Positions 9,201-17,200 of a DNA stretch of 42,057 nucleotides are shown here, piece by piece (position 1 is the first letter of the stretch; the number at the start of each line of letters is the position of its first letter). The notes below the pieces were generated by a model. That model worked only from the letters and a program-made list of their open reading frames with translations, did not search any database and was not told where the DNA came from. The position numbers were made by a program, and so were the translations under genes. Source of the DNA: a virus; the IMG/VR virus record IMGVR_UViG_3300007770_000032, positions 1-42,057 of that record. One strand, 5' to 3'.

Positions 9201-10481
9201 CCCGGAGGAGGATGGATGATCCGAAAGCGGGGCTTTACAACAAAATGGACCCCTCTCGCCTCCCCCGGCAGCACCGGCATCAGTATTGTTGATTTGGAAC
9301 AGAATGCTGAACCACTTAATGCAGCTGACTACTATTCTTCACTCCCGGAACAACTACGCGGTTTGGTGGAATATAAAATTCCAGGAGACGTCGTCAATGA
9401 TTATGCTACATTCACCAACAGCGCCGGCACCGAGACTTTTTGGGCAACTCGAAAGCGCGCCGGCAACACATCTTGGGAGAATGCCACAAGAGTCACGTCG
9501 CCCACTCTTATCCAACGACTTGCTGATAACGCCGTTCCGCGTTATAGCACTGCCCAACATGGAACTACCCTCAATCAAGCCGATCTTGATGCGGCTGCCG
9601 CGGAAATCCAAGCATCCCTCGCTGAATTGCCGGCAAGCCGCCCGACCTTGAGCGAGGAGAACCCCGGACCTAATGTAGTAAACGAAGACGTACGTATTTT
9701 ACAAGCCAAGCTACAGGGGTTAGCTGCCACCCAGGATCCTCCGAGTGTCCTCAGTATTGGTCATTGGGGCTCCCTGCCTGGCTGGGAAGTGGATGGACGA
9801 TTCGGCGATAGAACAAAGATCTCTGTCAAAGCACTTCAAGAGTGGGCCACAAACGTTCCCATGACCGGCGAGATGGATGGCGCCACATGGGCTGCTCTAG
9901 AACAAGCCCTGACCGAGCAAGCCCAAGCTCACTTAGAGGCACAAGCCGGTACCGGCGGCGGTATTTTACCAAACATCAAGGGCGAGAATATCATGAATCT
10001 CTTGTTCTGTCTTCTGGAAATGGGCATGCAAGATGCGGCTACTGGGTTTAACCTTGGCAACGGTCCGAAGAACTCCCCGGATTGGGAGAATTTTGTTGGC
10101 GATCCGGGCGGCGGCCCTGGGATCGGACCCGGATCAAACACTTTGGCTGCCTTCATTGGTAATCCCGTGGTACCTGGATCGGATCCTCTCTTTCCGCTAC
10201 TTACATATGTGCAAGGCGACAATGATCCCCGCGATCCCCGCAACACTATTCCGGATGATCTGAGAGGCTCCATATTCCCCAAGTTCAGCATGAAGGGGGT
10301 GGACTTCACTGGCACACTCTTGGGTCTTTTGATGTTGCCGCCTGGGCCTTTCGGTATTGTATACCTTCTGCTGATGTTGTTGGGTAGAGAACTGGAAGAT
10401 GCCCTCACTCCTGATGAAGATGGCACCACAACTGATGGACCGACAAATGTTTCTGAGGAACAATCTGGAGAACGATGTTAA
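3216..10481 (+). CDS. Giant tail-tip/baseplate protein (2421 aa) with peptidoglycan-binding domain
   Basis: 2421 residues; the overall family is not recognised. Visible parts: a long mixed N-terminal region; a Pro/Lys-rich linker (RPPKAPKPSIKLPKVNKK, about 587-605); an EF-hand-like calcium loop DANDDGITAPGE at about 1757-1768; a Pro/Ala/Gln-rich linker at about 1953-1978; and a peptidoglycan-binding-1-like domain at about 2153-2226 (VRILQAKLQGL ... VDGRFGDRTKISVKALQEW ... TGEMDGATWAAL). Near the end there is a strongly hydrophobic segment at about 2365-2392 (LLGLLMLPPGPFGIVYLLLM), capable of entering a membrane. It lies between the spike genes and gp25, so a hub, tape-measure or cell-puncturing role is plausible. 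Only AGGA about 11 nt before ATG serves as ribosome site. Confidence 0.7.
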   Translation: MAQGEISSYFIDGAAATSNGYRSKKANIPFATNTKSTGPRLNVKLVYSKFDPANGDADFRAAFPSIRNKAANRFILHYFPEYYTFYRVLVRDKERSIGSFIDTQEMGYRRLRETIKDNLLPRYYTSATKPATESVVMAFLNQFRFGLTASEVETLKFSTGQSSPIYNKIRNLQAPAATELAYFYTHSPVEMKTLLTLLELIPTGTQVDASFELFNSDENITPGSKTTTLQISSFMADNKAANDGLGAYQQQLDGFEGSLPINLNFTDMQKGVFTILNGVIMQNLMRDLTDVHNSATVGGPYLDFAAADSLEITFGTKREHGDVPSKTCIASIKYFVAQSSLSQQHMRVGYMTNILYNKEFSNQLVLSTLKNYEFLVRSMRAADAFGGPNLSFTDFLDENAGDFGLEGNTVWEDIPNPAAVVEDMNLKEAVRLGIIDLEDVKSLEKGFEAFLTPEQLDRYKREVIENPEFQKKLKAAKRKMAFSTAKDINKIIIGFLEGSPEGVGIKKNSPLGQFIRKIGIQELAMEAMICATFGLAPSFARIGRAAQSALQQTQAGTSRGASLGGTATSLAAKAAKIRLAQLGRPPKAPKPSIKLPKVNKKMFEPPTLDKELWESLKKSMLDSLMKGAMEVIKSLAALLKELCKINNPYAQDEGATDVGDLVRDNLDQNFKDAPAISNESALDQMFGNDGLTPEQVLGDGTIDNKGYLSDLSAILTSMEICFLFTDRSQVTDFTLDKIVDFNLTYPDLQIQQNLNTPTAVLSFFANLSRFVDITDLCNKIATDLYNANIDNICLVEEQAPELIDKILEDLATNGMELDSPFPYNLQCPLREDYINNPLVSSTIPSFLGSVQEAVEIEFVNGLSAALQILKEPVITSSESTAQIAGVLQAAGLIGGTGPGPDQFSEFGPDLDASAADKADDIMKKVTEVFQTIEDKINHLDRYCDVGALLGVEGQDLVGVTQTIISVLLNFVQQGDFINAIRDLDRRLSELSAAANSAAGLSSVATQYEFPVSFREDFASYIDKQSAEVQAAFGTFSPTWNGTDPNINLVDTKQLATRTIQRPVSQEFGQLKATSNAPSPIAGKFMPLTLDYRFPTKAAPFIEEDGNLLNEITGLPVRVGGKIIPKFVVRDSNTPDDYLRLTFLPASSAGADVQFSMNSNLFGNSFLSQFSDPGPLSRDYSITSGTPGGTDINTYVSPFTNVLYSKLRASAGLGGQQIGTAAAAFGVSMRKDPDAGSDFDLTEHQDERTHVKGTISSILFPALYAGQTEAMFDFIQRNGIFDTPRLDSLNFFFDNRSCIPDNVADLLDMGPGTNACGPSILDEVNEELLQALCHDGADPDDLNPQGTQIRDVVRHFSFLVLLQIHIAQFVVKNIFVFSAFEIDDLMTLGTIKEFMAVNIRNQVQKLIETKPIVGENLVKYYNKKIQRAPVINQGGLLDTDGNVVFPPTKRFRQSDVPAIIEYMTKDRITKSRCAVANAVKRSSDLTSPKDFDRVFVEDVLTVVPSFFGARILGTQYTPNISSDQPMIQVRQQNSSTGISENGFYGALHTSPTHDPGGHIDERTALMNNIPSYFGGSEGVLTGNWVGIAEPAKWRGFDRQMKYGKIVLERQVIWDSVERHGGVPPILEKTTGAEYGLEKDLFEQVLYNDSLKTGGNSPGADLSVPLEFTNLRFKYNIVYYMPTVHSPTSDQPMAISEIFSQANPFYSDAFHGTRADHKLSGMELSRYVLTSLNGHLPLRSYISTDDTELISITQQVSGDANDDGITAPGETILQVAWQNRPVLKTILSEYGTTVSDSELQLIVNDAIFKDYFDKSINRSVTSLVPILENFYLTSNFFPKMDNILQGAKDRCLGIYIDSILNQTPQPPGRTVSPQALAAAGLDPEDPLAGLTTSARDFILKMLIETPINILRGVAETMDPHVGISKIIREITAHVFNEMAKGIDVSPPVKFLRDGPAPAVQQGPPAAQQEGPAYADNAPAGTQMYTYDDDSELEYARVPGGGWMIRKRGFTTKWTPLASPGSTGISIVDLEQNAEPLNAADYYSSLPEQLRGLVEYKIPGDVVNDYATFTNSAGTETFWATRKRAGNTSWENATRVTSPTLIQRLADNAVPRYSTAQHGTTLNQADLDAAAAEIQASLAELPASRPTLSEENPGPNVVNEDVRILQAKLQGLAATQDPPSVLSIGHWGSLPGWEVDGRFGDRTKISVKALQEWATNVPMTGEMDGATWAALEQALTEQAQAHLEAQAGTGGGILPNIKGENIMNLLFCLLEMGMQDAATGFNLGNGPKNSPDWENFVGDPGGGPGIGPGSNTLAAFIGNPVVPGSDPLFPLLTYVQGDNDPRDPRNTIPDDLRGSIFPKFSMKGVDFTGTLLGLLMLPPGPFGIVYLLLMLLGRELEDALTPDEDGTTTDGPTNVSEEQSGERC

Positions 10482-10502
10482 TTATAGAAAGGAGAGAATA
10501 GA

Positions 10503-10886
10503 ATGTCTGGAATATCACCGAGATTACCATTATTAGTCAGCCCTGTAGACGGAGCATATGGATTGCTTAAAAACTATACCCAAGTGGCAAAGCAGAATTT
10601 CAAAATGCTGCTTTTGACAAGTCCTGGGGAACGTATCATGAATCCAGACTTTGGAGTAGGGCTTAAACACTACTTCTTTGAAAATAATGGTCCTCGTACA
10701 TACTCAGATATCAACGATCGTATTGTTCAGCAAACTAAAACTTATTTGCCCTTTATACAGCTCAATAAGATTGATTTTTCAATCCCAGAACACGAGCTAG
10801 ACCTACATCCACACCAATTATCTATTACCATAGAATTTACAATTCTTCCCTTGCAGGTAACTACTGCCCTGCAAATTGGATTTTAG
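10503..10886 (+). CDS. gp25: Baseplate wedge protein gp25 (GPW/gp25 family)
   Basis: 127 residues, close to the usual length (T4 gp25 is 132). It carries the family hallmark SPGERIMNPDFGVGLKHYFFE at about 39-59 and the helical N-terminal pattern YGLLKNYTQVAKQNFKMLLLT. Family role: the small wedge subunit that, with gp6 and gp7, forms the conserved core of contractile-tail baseplates and links it to the sheath. It sits directly before gp6, an order common in T4-like phages and contractile injection systems. Strong Shine-Dalgarno AAGGAGAG about 8 nt before ATG. Confidence 0.93.
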   Translation: MSGISPRLPLLVSPVDGAYGLLKNYTQVAKQNFKMLLLTSPGERIMNPDFGVGLKHYFFENNGPRTYSDINDRIVQQTKTYLPFIQLNKIDFSIPEHELDLHPHQLSITIEFTILPLQVTTALQIGF

Positions 10887-10911
10887 AACTAATTAATAAC
10901 GGACTTTTCTC

Positions 10912-12708
10912 ATGCCAAAGAAACTACAAGCCATAGATTATACCAGCCGCGATTTTGATTCGATTCGTAAAGATCTTGAAAATTACGCAAAACGATATTA
11001 TCCCAATACTTATAAAGACTTCAGCGAAGCCTCTTTCGGCTCTCTTATGCTGGATACGGTCGCCTATATAGGTGACATCCTGTCCTTTTACGTAGATTAC
11101 CAGGCAAATGAAAGCTTTCTAGATTCTGCCATTCAATATAGTAATGTCGTGCGCCACGCGCGCCAGTTTGGTTTTAGGCTTCCCGCTAGCCCTTCCGCTT
11201 ACGGAGTTTTAACTTTTTATATTAAAGTACCTGCAGCAAGCGTTGGAGGTGGACCAGACCTGAGATACGCCGGCACGATGCGTGCAGGATCTGTTTTTGG
11301 ATCCACAGGAGGAGGGTCTTATACCCTTCTGGAAGATGTTGATTTTTCTAAACCTTTTAATCAAGTCGTCGCCGGTGAAGCGAATCCAACGAATGGGGAT
11401 GCTACATCATATATTATTCGTGCTTTGGGTCGAGCAGTCTCTGGGCATGCAGCTGTTGAAGAGCGGACCATTGGAAATTTCCAGCGATTTTTGAAAGTTA
11501 ATTTATCGCGAGCAAATGTCGCCGAGGTGATGAGTGTCACTGACACCGAGGGTCATGAATATTATCAAGTAGATAATCTATCCCAAAATACAATTTATAA
11601 AGCGATCCGCAATACTGACTCCAATAGTTCCACGGTAGCTAGCATCCTTAAGCCTGTTCCCGTCGCGCGTCGTTTTGTATTAGAACAAACAGCTACTGAA
11701 TCCTTTCTACAATTTGGATACGGCTCCGACTCCGAGCTGTTGAGTAATTCAGTTCTTGACCCGACGTCGCTTATGCTTGACCTAAATGGTAGAAATTACA
11801 TCACTGATAGTGATTTTGATCCTACTCAATTAATAAGTACAGACAAATTTGGCATTGCCCCATCTAATACAACCTTGCGCATTTCATATCGACTTAATTC
11901 AAATGTAGATGTAAACGCCGCATCTAATACTGTTACAAGTGTTACCAACGCAACATTCCGATTTTTAGATCAGGCCAATCTTGTAAGGAGTACACGTGAT
12001 AGTGTAGCAAGCTCACTGGAAGTAACTAACGAACAGCCATTTGTGGGGAGCATTAGCCTTCCCTCTGCTACGGAAGTGCGAGAGCGCGTGCGAGGACACT
12101 TCGCTGCGCAGAATCGCGCAGTAACGGCTGAAGATTATCAAGCCATTGTATATGGTATGCCCGGGGCTTTTGGAGCAATCCACCGCGCTCGAATTGTGAA
12201 GGATTTTGATGAGTTTAAGAGGAATCTTAACCTTTATGTTATTTCAACCGACAGTAGCGGAAAGCTCATTGCTTCGAACTCTACTTTAAAAAATAATCTT
12301 AAAAATTGGCTTGGACAATATAGAATGGTTAATGATACGTTAGACATCCTAGATGCAGAAGTAGTAAATTTTGGAATTAAATATCAAGTTGCACTCGAAA
12401 CAACTGCCAATAGGTACACTATTCTTAATAAAGCCAACAATCGACTGGCTGCGTACTATAATGATAGACCATATGATATTGGAGAAAGCATAGTGATTTC
12501 TGATGTTTTTCGTGAGTTGCTCAAGGTACCGGGTATTTTAGATGTCTACGATGTTCAGATTGTCGCTAAACAAGGCGGACCCTATTCAGAAAGCAACTAT
12601 GATTTTTATAGTAATCTGTCTTCGGATGGTCGTATGATTAGAGCCCACGAGACAACTGTGTTTGAGTTAAAGTTCCCAAACACTGATATTAAAGGATCGA
12701 TTAGATAA
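10912..12708 (+). CDS. gp6: Baseplate wedge protein gp6 (baseplate J-like)
   Basis: 598 residues (T4 gp6 has 660). The N-terminus is typical of T4-like gp6: DYTSRDFDSIRKDLENYAKR, then FSEASFGSLMLDTVAYIGDILSFYVDYQANESFLDSA. The middle contains the baseplate J-like region, including VRERVRGHFAAQNRAVTAEDYQAIV at about residues 391-415, which is the usual hallmark of the family. Role: dimers of gp6 form the inner ring of the baseplate wedge and drive the sheath-contraction switch. It follows gp25 by 25 nt. Its stop shares one base with the next start (TAATG at 12706-12710). Confidence 0.93.
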   Translation: MPKKLQAIDYTSRDFDSIRKDLENYAKRYYPNTYKDFSEASFGSLMLDTVAYIGDILSFYVDYQANESFLDSAIQYSNVVRHARQFGFRLPASPSAYGVLTFYIKVPAASVGGGPDLRYAGTMRAGSVFGSTGGGSYTLLEDVDFSKPFNQVVAGEANPTNGDATSYIIRALGRAVSGHAAVEERTIGNFQRFLKVNLSRANVAEVMSVTDTEGHEYYQVDNLSQNTIYKAIRNTDSNSSTVASILKPVPVARRFVLEQTATESFLQFGYGSDSELLSNSVLDPTSLMLDLNGRNYITDSDFDPTQLISTDKFGIAPSNTTLRISYRLNSNVDVNAASNTVTSVTNATFRFLDQANLVRSTRDSVASSLEVTNEQPFVGSISLPSATEVRERVRGHFAAQNRAVTAEDYQAIVYGMPGAFGAIHRARIVKDFDEFKRNLNLYVISTDSSGKLIASNSTLKNNLKNWLGQYRMVNDTLDILDAEVVNFGIKYQVALETTANRYTILNKANNRLAAYYNDRPYDIGESIVISDVFRELLKVPGILDVYDVQIVAKQGGPYSESNYDFYSNLSSDGRMIRAHETTVFELKFPNTDIKGSIR

Positions 12709-14252
12709 TGGCCATTGCTCGTTACGTCGCAGATGCCGACACTACCATAACTAATGCTTTTGAAGCTGATCTCTCAATCCGCGGAACCGGCTCTAATATG
12801 GGATATGCCGATTCCATTGAGATTTTCTCTATTTATGGACAAACCTCTGGATCTGCCGGACAATCTCAAGAGCTTTCACGCGCTCTTATGCGGTTCCCTA
12901 TTACTTCTATCATCTCGGATCGAGCAGCTGGCACCATCCCGGCATCCGGTAGTGTCTCATTCTACTTACGAGTGCACAATGCAGCCCACCCTTTTACTTT
13001 ACCGCAAGATTTTAGCTTGACGGTCACTCCTGTGTCTCGGTCTTGGACCGAGGGCACCGGTCTCGATATGGATGAATACAAGGATCTCGGAACTGCTAAC
13101 TGGCTCAGAGCAACTGATTCTGTTGACTGGACTAACATTGGAGGAGATTATATCTCGATCGACCCGGGCTCAACTTACACAATTACGTTTGAGCAGGGCT
13201 ATGAAGATATTGAACTAGATGTTACTAGAATTGTTGAGCAATGGGTCGACGGTACTCATGACAACTATGGATTTGGAATCCATTTAGTTGCAACCGACGA
13301 AGCTTATTTTTCTAGTTCAACGGGAGCCGACACTTCGGTCCTGATTGACAATCCTACGGGCGCGCAACAGTCTTATTATACGAAGAAGTTTTTTGCTCGT
13401 TCAACTGAATTCTTTTTCAAGCGCCCAGTTATCGAAGCGCGCTGGGATTCTCGTGTTTCAGACGATCGAGAAAATTTCTATTATTCCAGTTCAGTGGCGC
13501 CCGCTGAGGACAACCTTAACAAACTATATTTATACAATTATGTGCGCGGTCGTTTGGTGAATATTCCGGTGATTGATGACGGGAACACTCTGATGGTTTC
13601 CCTATTCTCAGGTTCGACATTCCCCACCGGTTCAAAGTTAACTCTATATGACGGCAATCTCAATACGACAGCTTCTTGGGTATCCCGGGGTATTTATTCT
13701 GCCGAACTGGCCATCACCGCTGCCCTTTCAACGGAGCAACCAAAAGGGCTCACAGTTCTGTATGATGTGTGGCATAACCAGTCTAGCGGAGGGCCCCATA
13801 CTCTTGGGACAAGTCAGTATTTTACTGGCTCAATCTACCCGGAGCTAATGCCCACCTACGAGTCAGCGCCGACTTTCCAAAGAATTACTAGCTGTAGAAA
13901 TCTCAAAAAATCTTATTCGACTGCTGACACAGCTCGATTTAGATTCTTTGTGCGCGATAGAAATTGGAATCCCACCATCTATGTAAAGGCTAACGCAAAT
14001 AATCCAACTGATATTATTACGAGTGCTTCCTACAATGTGCGCCGGGTTGTTGATAACTATAACGCGGTTCCATATGGCACAGGTTCGCAATACAGTACAT
14101 ATTTGTCATACGATAAGCAAGGTAACTATTTCGATCTCGACATGTCATTATTGGAAGCTGGATACATGTATACGATAAATTTATCCTATTATAATGATAG
14201 TATAGGAGCATGGCAAGAACAACCACAAACGTTCAAATTTAGAGTTGATTGA
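12708..14252 (+). CDS. Baseplate/fibre-associated protein with DNRLRE-like N-terminal domain
   Basis: 514 residues. The first about 230 residues resemble DNRLRE/CBM96-type beta-sandwich modules: ADADTTITNAFEADLS at the start, SRALMRFPIT, a SVSFYLRVHNA strand, then VTPVSRSWTEGTGLDMDEYK and DWTNIGGDY, followed by ELDVTRIVEQWVDGTHDNYG. Such modules are found in surface and glycan-binding proteins. The rest is beta-rich with no named domain. The position between gp6 and the giant wedge-like protein suggests a baseplate-attached adhesin or fibre connector. Translation is probably coupled to gp6 through the TAATG overlap. Family assignment of the first domain is moderately sure; the function is inferred. 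Confidence 0.68.
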   Translation: MAIARYVADADTTITNAFEADLSIRGTGSNMGYADSIEIFSIYGQTSGSAGQSQELSRALMRFPITSIISDRAAGTIPASGSVSFYLRVHNAAHPFTLPQDFSLTVTPVSRSWTEGTGLDMDEYKDLGTANWLRATDSVDWTNIGGDYISIDPGSTYTITFEQGYEDIELDVTRIVEQWVDGTHDNYGFGIHLVATDEAYFSSSTGADTSVLIDNPTGAQQSYYTKKFFARSTEFFFKRPVIEARWDSRVSDDRENFYYSSSVAPAEDNLNKLYLYNYVRGRLVNIPVIDDGNTLMVSLFSGSTFPTGSKLTLYDGNLNTTASWVSRGIYSAELAITAALSTEQPKGLTVLYDVWHNQSSGGPHTLGTSQYFTGSIYPELMPTYESAPTFQRITSCRNLKKSYSTADTARFRFFVRDRNWNPTIYVKANANNPTDIITSASYNVRRVVDNYNAVPYGTGSQYSTYLSYDKQGNYFDLDMSLLEAGYMYTINLSYYNDSIGAWQEQPQTFKFRVD

Positions 14253-14262
14253 TAATTAAAAC

Positions 14263-17200
14263 ATGGGTTTAAAGGACTACTACGAAAAAGCAAAATCTCT
14301 TCAAGCACTATCGAACAAATCCGCTGCCGATATCGGCGAAGAAGTAGAATCTGCTGCATATCATACCGAGGATATAATCCGCGAAGAGCGGTTTATTCCC
14401 CGGGTTAATTTTAAATATCCTAAAAACTTCGCTCGGTATGGCTCTGCTGAAGAGTACTACGCTCAGTCTTTGCGGCGTATTTATGAGGATTATCCTTATG
14501 ATGGATCGCTTCGTGAAAGATTGGAGTGGGAGAATAAATCCACTTATTTAGATCTACATGTTTTCGAGAATGAGTATCCACGCACCAATGGATATATTAA
14601 TATGTCGGCCGGTGAGTGGGGCAACGTCTCTGCTAAACGGGAAGGTTATGGACTCCCCTCGGATGTAGAATATATTTTTCTTAAGGGCGGACCTCACCCC
14701 AATCCTGACGGGATGTCCCCCTATTCAACTCAGCTCACCGGCGCAAACTATTACGAAACTGCCTTAAACCGAACCAATAACTTACAGTTTGACCTTTTAA
14801 GCAAGGGCGCCACTGTAGAGTTTTGGATGAAGAAGGATGCTTTTGATCTCACAAAAACCGAAAAAGAAGTTATTTTCGACCTCTGGAATGGTAATGCATC
14901 TGGATCCGGTAACTACGGACGTTTTAGATTAGAATTAACCGGCGCCTCAGGCGCAGATTGTCTTCGCGCAACGGTATTGTCTGGCGGACATGGCTTTGAA
15001 ATGCAATCTGTTGCTGACAGCACACTGACCAGTGAAGCCATCGCAGATGGAACCTGGCACCACTATGCACTTACCATGATGTCGGCGTCTAATGGAGTGC
15101 TTACGAATTTCTACCTTGATGGAAATCTGAACCGATCACAAGTTCTTGGCAGCTCCATGGACCTTAATGAGGTCACGGGCGCCTTGAGGGCAAACATCGG
15201 CGCATTGATTTCCTCACCAGTCAGTTCTTCTGCCGCTCAATATTCTGGCAAGCTTTCGGCTTCGCTAGATGAGTTCCGATATTGGAAGACAGAACGTAGT
15301 GGTAAAGAGATTGGTCGCCATTGGTTCACTCAGGTGGGCGGCGGAACTAATGATGATCCTGAACCCTTTAAGACGACTCTAGACAAGGTAAACACCGATC
15401 TAGGAGTATACTACAAGTTTAACGAAGGAATTACCGGCGTAGCTGCCACGGATTCTGTCCTTCTTGATTATTCGGGACGTATCAGTAATGGTAGTTGGAC
15501 CGGATATTCATCAGCTTCCAGGGCGACTGGTTCAGCTATTGTCCTTTCGAATGCTGCCATCAAAGAATTTAAGGATCCGATTATCTATGCATTTCATCCT
15601 GAAGTTTCTGCACTGGCAACACGAATGCGTCTTACTGGATCCAGCTATGACGTTACAAATAACGCTGCCATTTATAATACTATCCCCGCATGGATTACAG
15701 AAGAAGACAACGAGGGGCAACGCCAACTCAAACAGCTTGTACAAATTATGTCGAGTTATTTTGACACGTTGCAACTTCAGGTCGAATCTCTTCCCAGCTT
15801 GGGGAATATCAATTATGCATCTGGAAGCCATAAGCCCCTTCCGTTCGCGGATCGCCTCGTTAGCTCAGCAGGGTTGGCTGTTCCAGATTTATTTATCGAT
15901 GCTGACATCATTGAAAAGCTAGCAGATCGCAGCGAAGATCGCATCTATGAAAAATCACTGGCTGATATTAAGAATACCATTTATCAGAACATCTATAATA
16001 ACTTGGTTTACATTTATAAAACCAAGGGAACTGAAAAGTCTTTCCGTAATTTAATTCGCTGCTTCGGTATCGACGACGATCTTGTTAAACTAAACATGTA
16101 TGGCGACGGAATCGAATATGAAGTTCGAGAAAATCGCCGCACCGTTTCTGTCGTTGATAAGTTTATTGATTTTAATACGCCTGATAACACATCTGCTACG
16201 GTGTACCAATCTCAGGGCAGCGACACCACCAACACCAAGGGATATCTGCCTCAAACTAGCGCATCCGCAACCGGTTTTGCACAAACTTTAGAAGCAGACA
16301 TCCTTTTTCCACTAAAGCCCGACGAGAATGCCTCATTTTATTATAACACTAATACTGTTAGCGCTTCGCTTTTTGGAGTGCACGCAGTTCACAATAATGA
16401 AAATTATACTACCTGGGCCACTTCTCCGGCTGATAGCGCTAACTTCCAGGTTTATGCCGTCCGCGATGAACAAACTTCTGATAGTGTTCGTTTCGTACTT
16501 ACAGGAACTGCCGGAACATGTGTGCCCTGGTCGATGGCGTCGGATTTATATGAAGCAGTTTATAACAATACTTACTGGAATTTAGCAGTTCGCATTAAAC
16601 CCCTCAATTATCCCCAGGCTGGACAGGTTCTTGGCGCTCCCACAAGTGCTAACATCAACAACTACACCATAGAGCTTCATGGCGTTCAGCTAGACGCCGG
16701 CACAGTACGTAATGAGTTCAACCTCGCTGCGACTGTTGAAGGAGCCCCAGGCGGCTTTGTGACAGGCAGCAAGAGAGCCTTCATCGGCGCCCACCGGACT
16801 AACTTCACCGGTTCCGTTCTAGAGGCGTCTGATGTTAAGGTAAATGCATGCCGTTATTGGTATGATTACTTAGAAGATGATGTGTTGGTTGGACATGCTT
16901 ACGATACTCAAAACTACGGGTCTCTATATCCCAATCGTTATGCGTTTCCGTTTAATGCTTCCGCGTCGTTTGGCGAGGTGTTGCAGTCGGATACTCTTGT
17001 ATTCAATTGGGAGTTTGCTGAGAACACCGGATCAAATGCTAGCGGACAATTCTCGGTAGCGGATGAATCATCGGGATCAATTGACACAGCAGCTAGATTT
17101 GATGCGCTTGGGAATATTCTGGGCTATCAATACCCAGCCAAGGGCTATGGCTTCTTAGAGTCTTCCACAAAGGTTGTCGACAAAGACCACGTGATCTCCT

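Noticed and set aside
9929-10429. 166-residue open frame on the - strand
   Set aside because: Lies wholly inside the giant + strand gene, has Pro/Ser-rich shadow composition, no ribosome site and no recognisable domain.
15464-15922. 152-residue + strand frame inside the 4019-residue gene
   Set aside because: Overlaps the conserved wedge-like core in another frame; no domain and no start signal.
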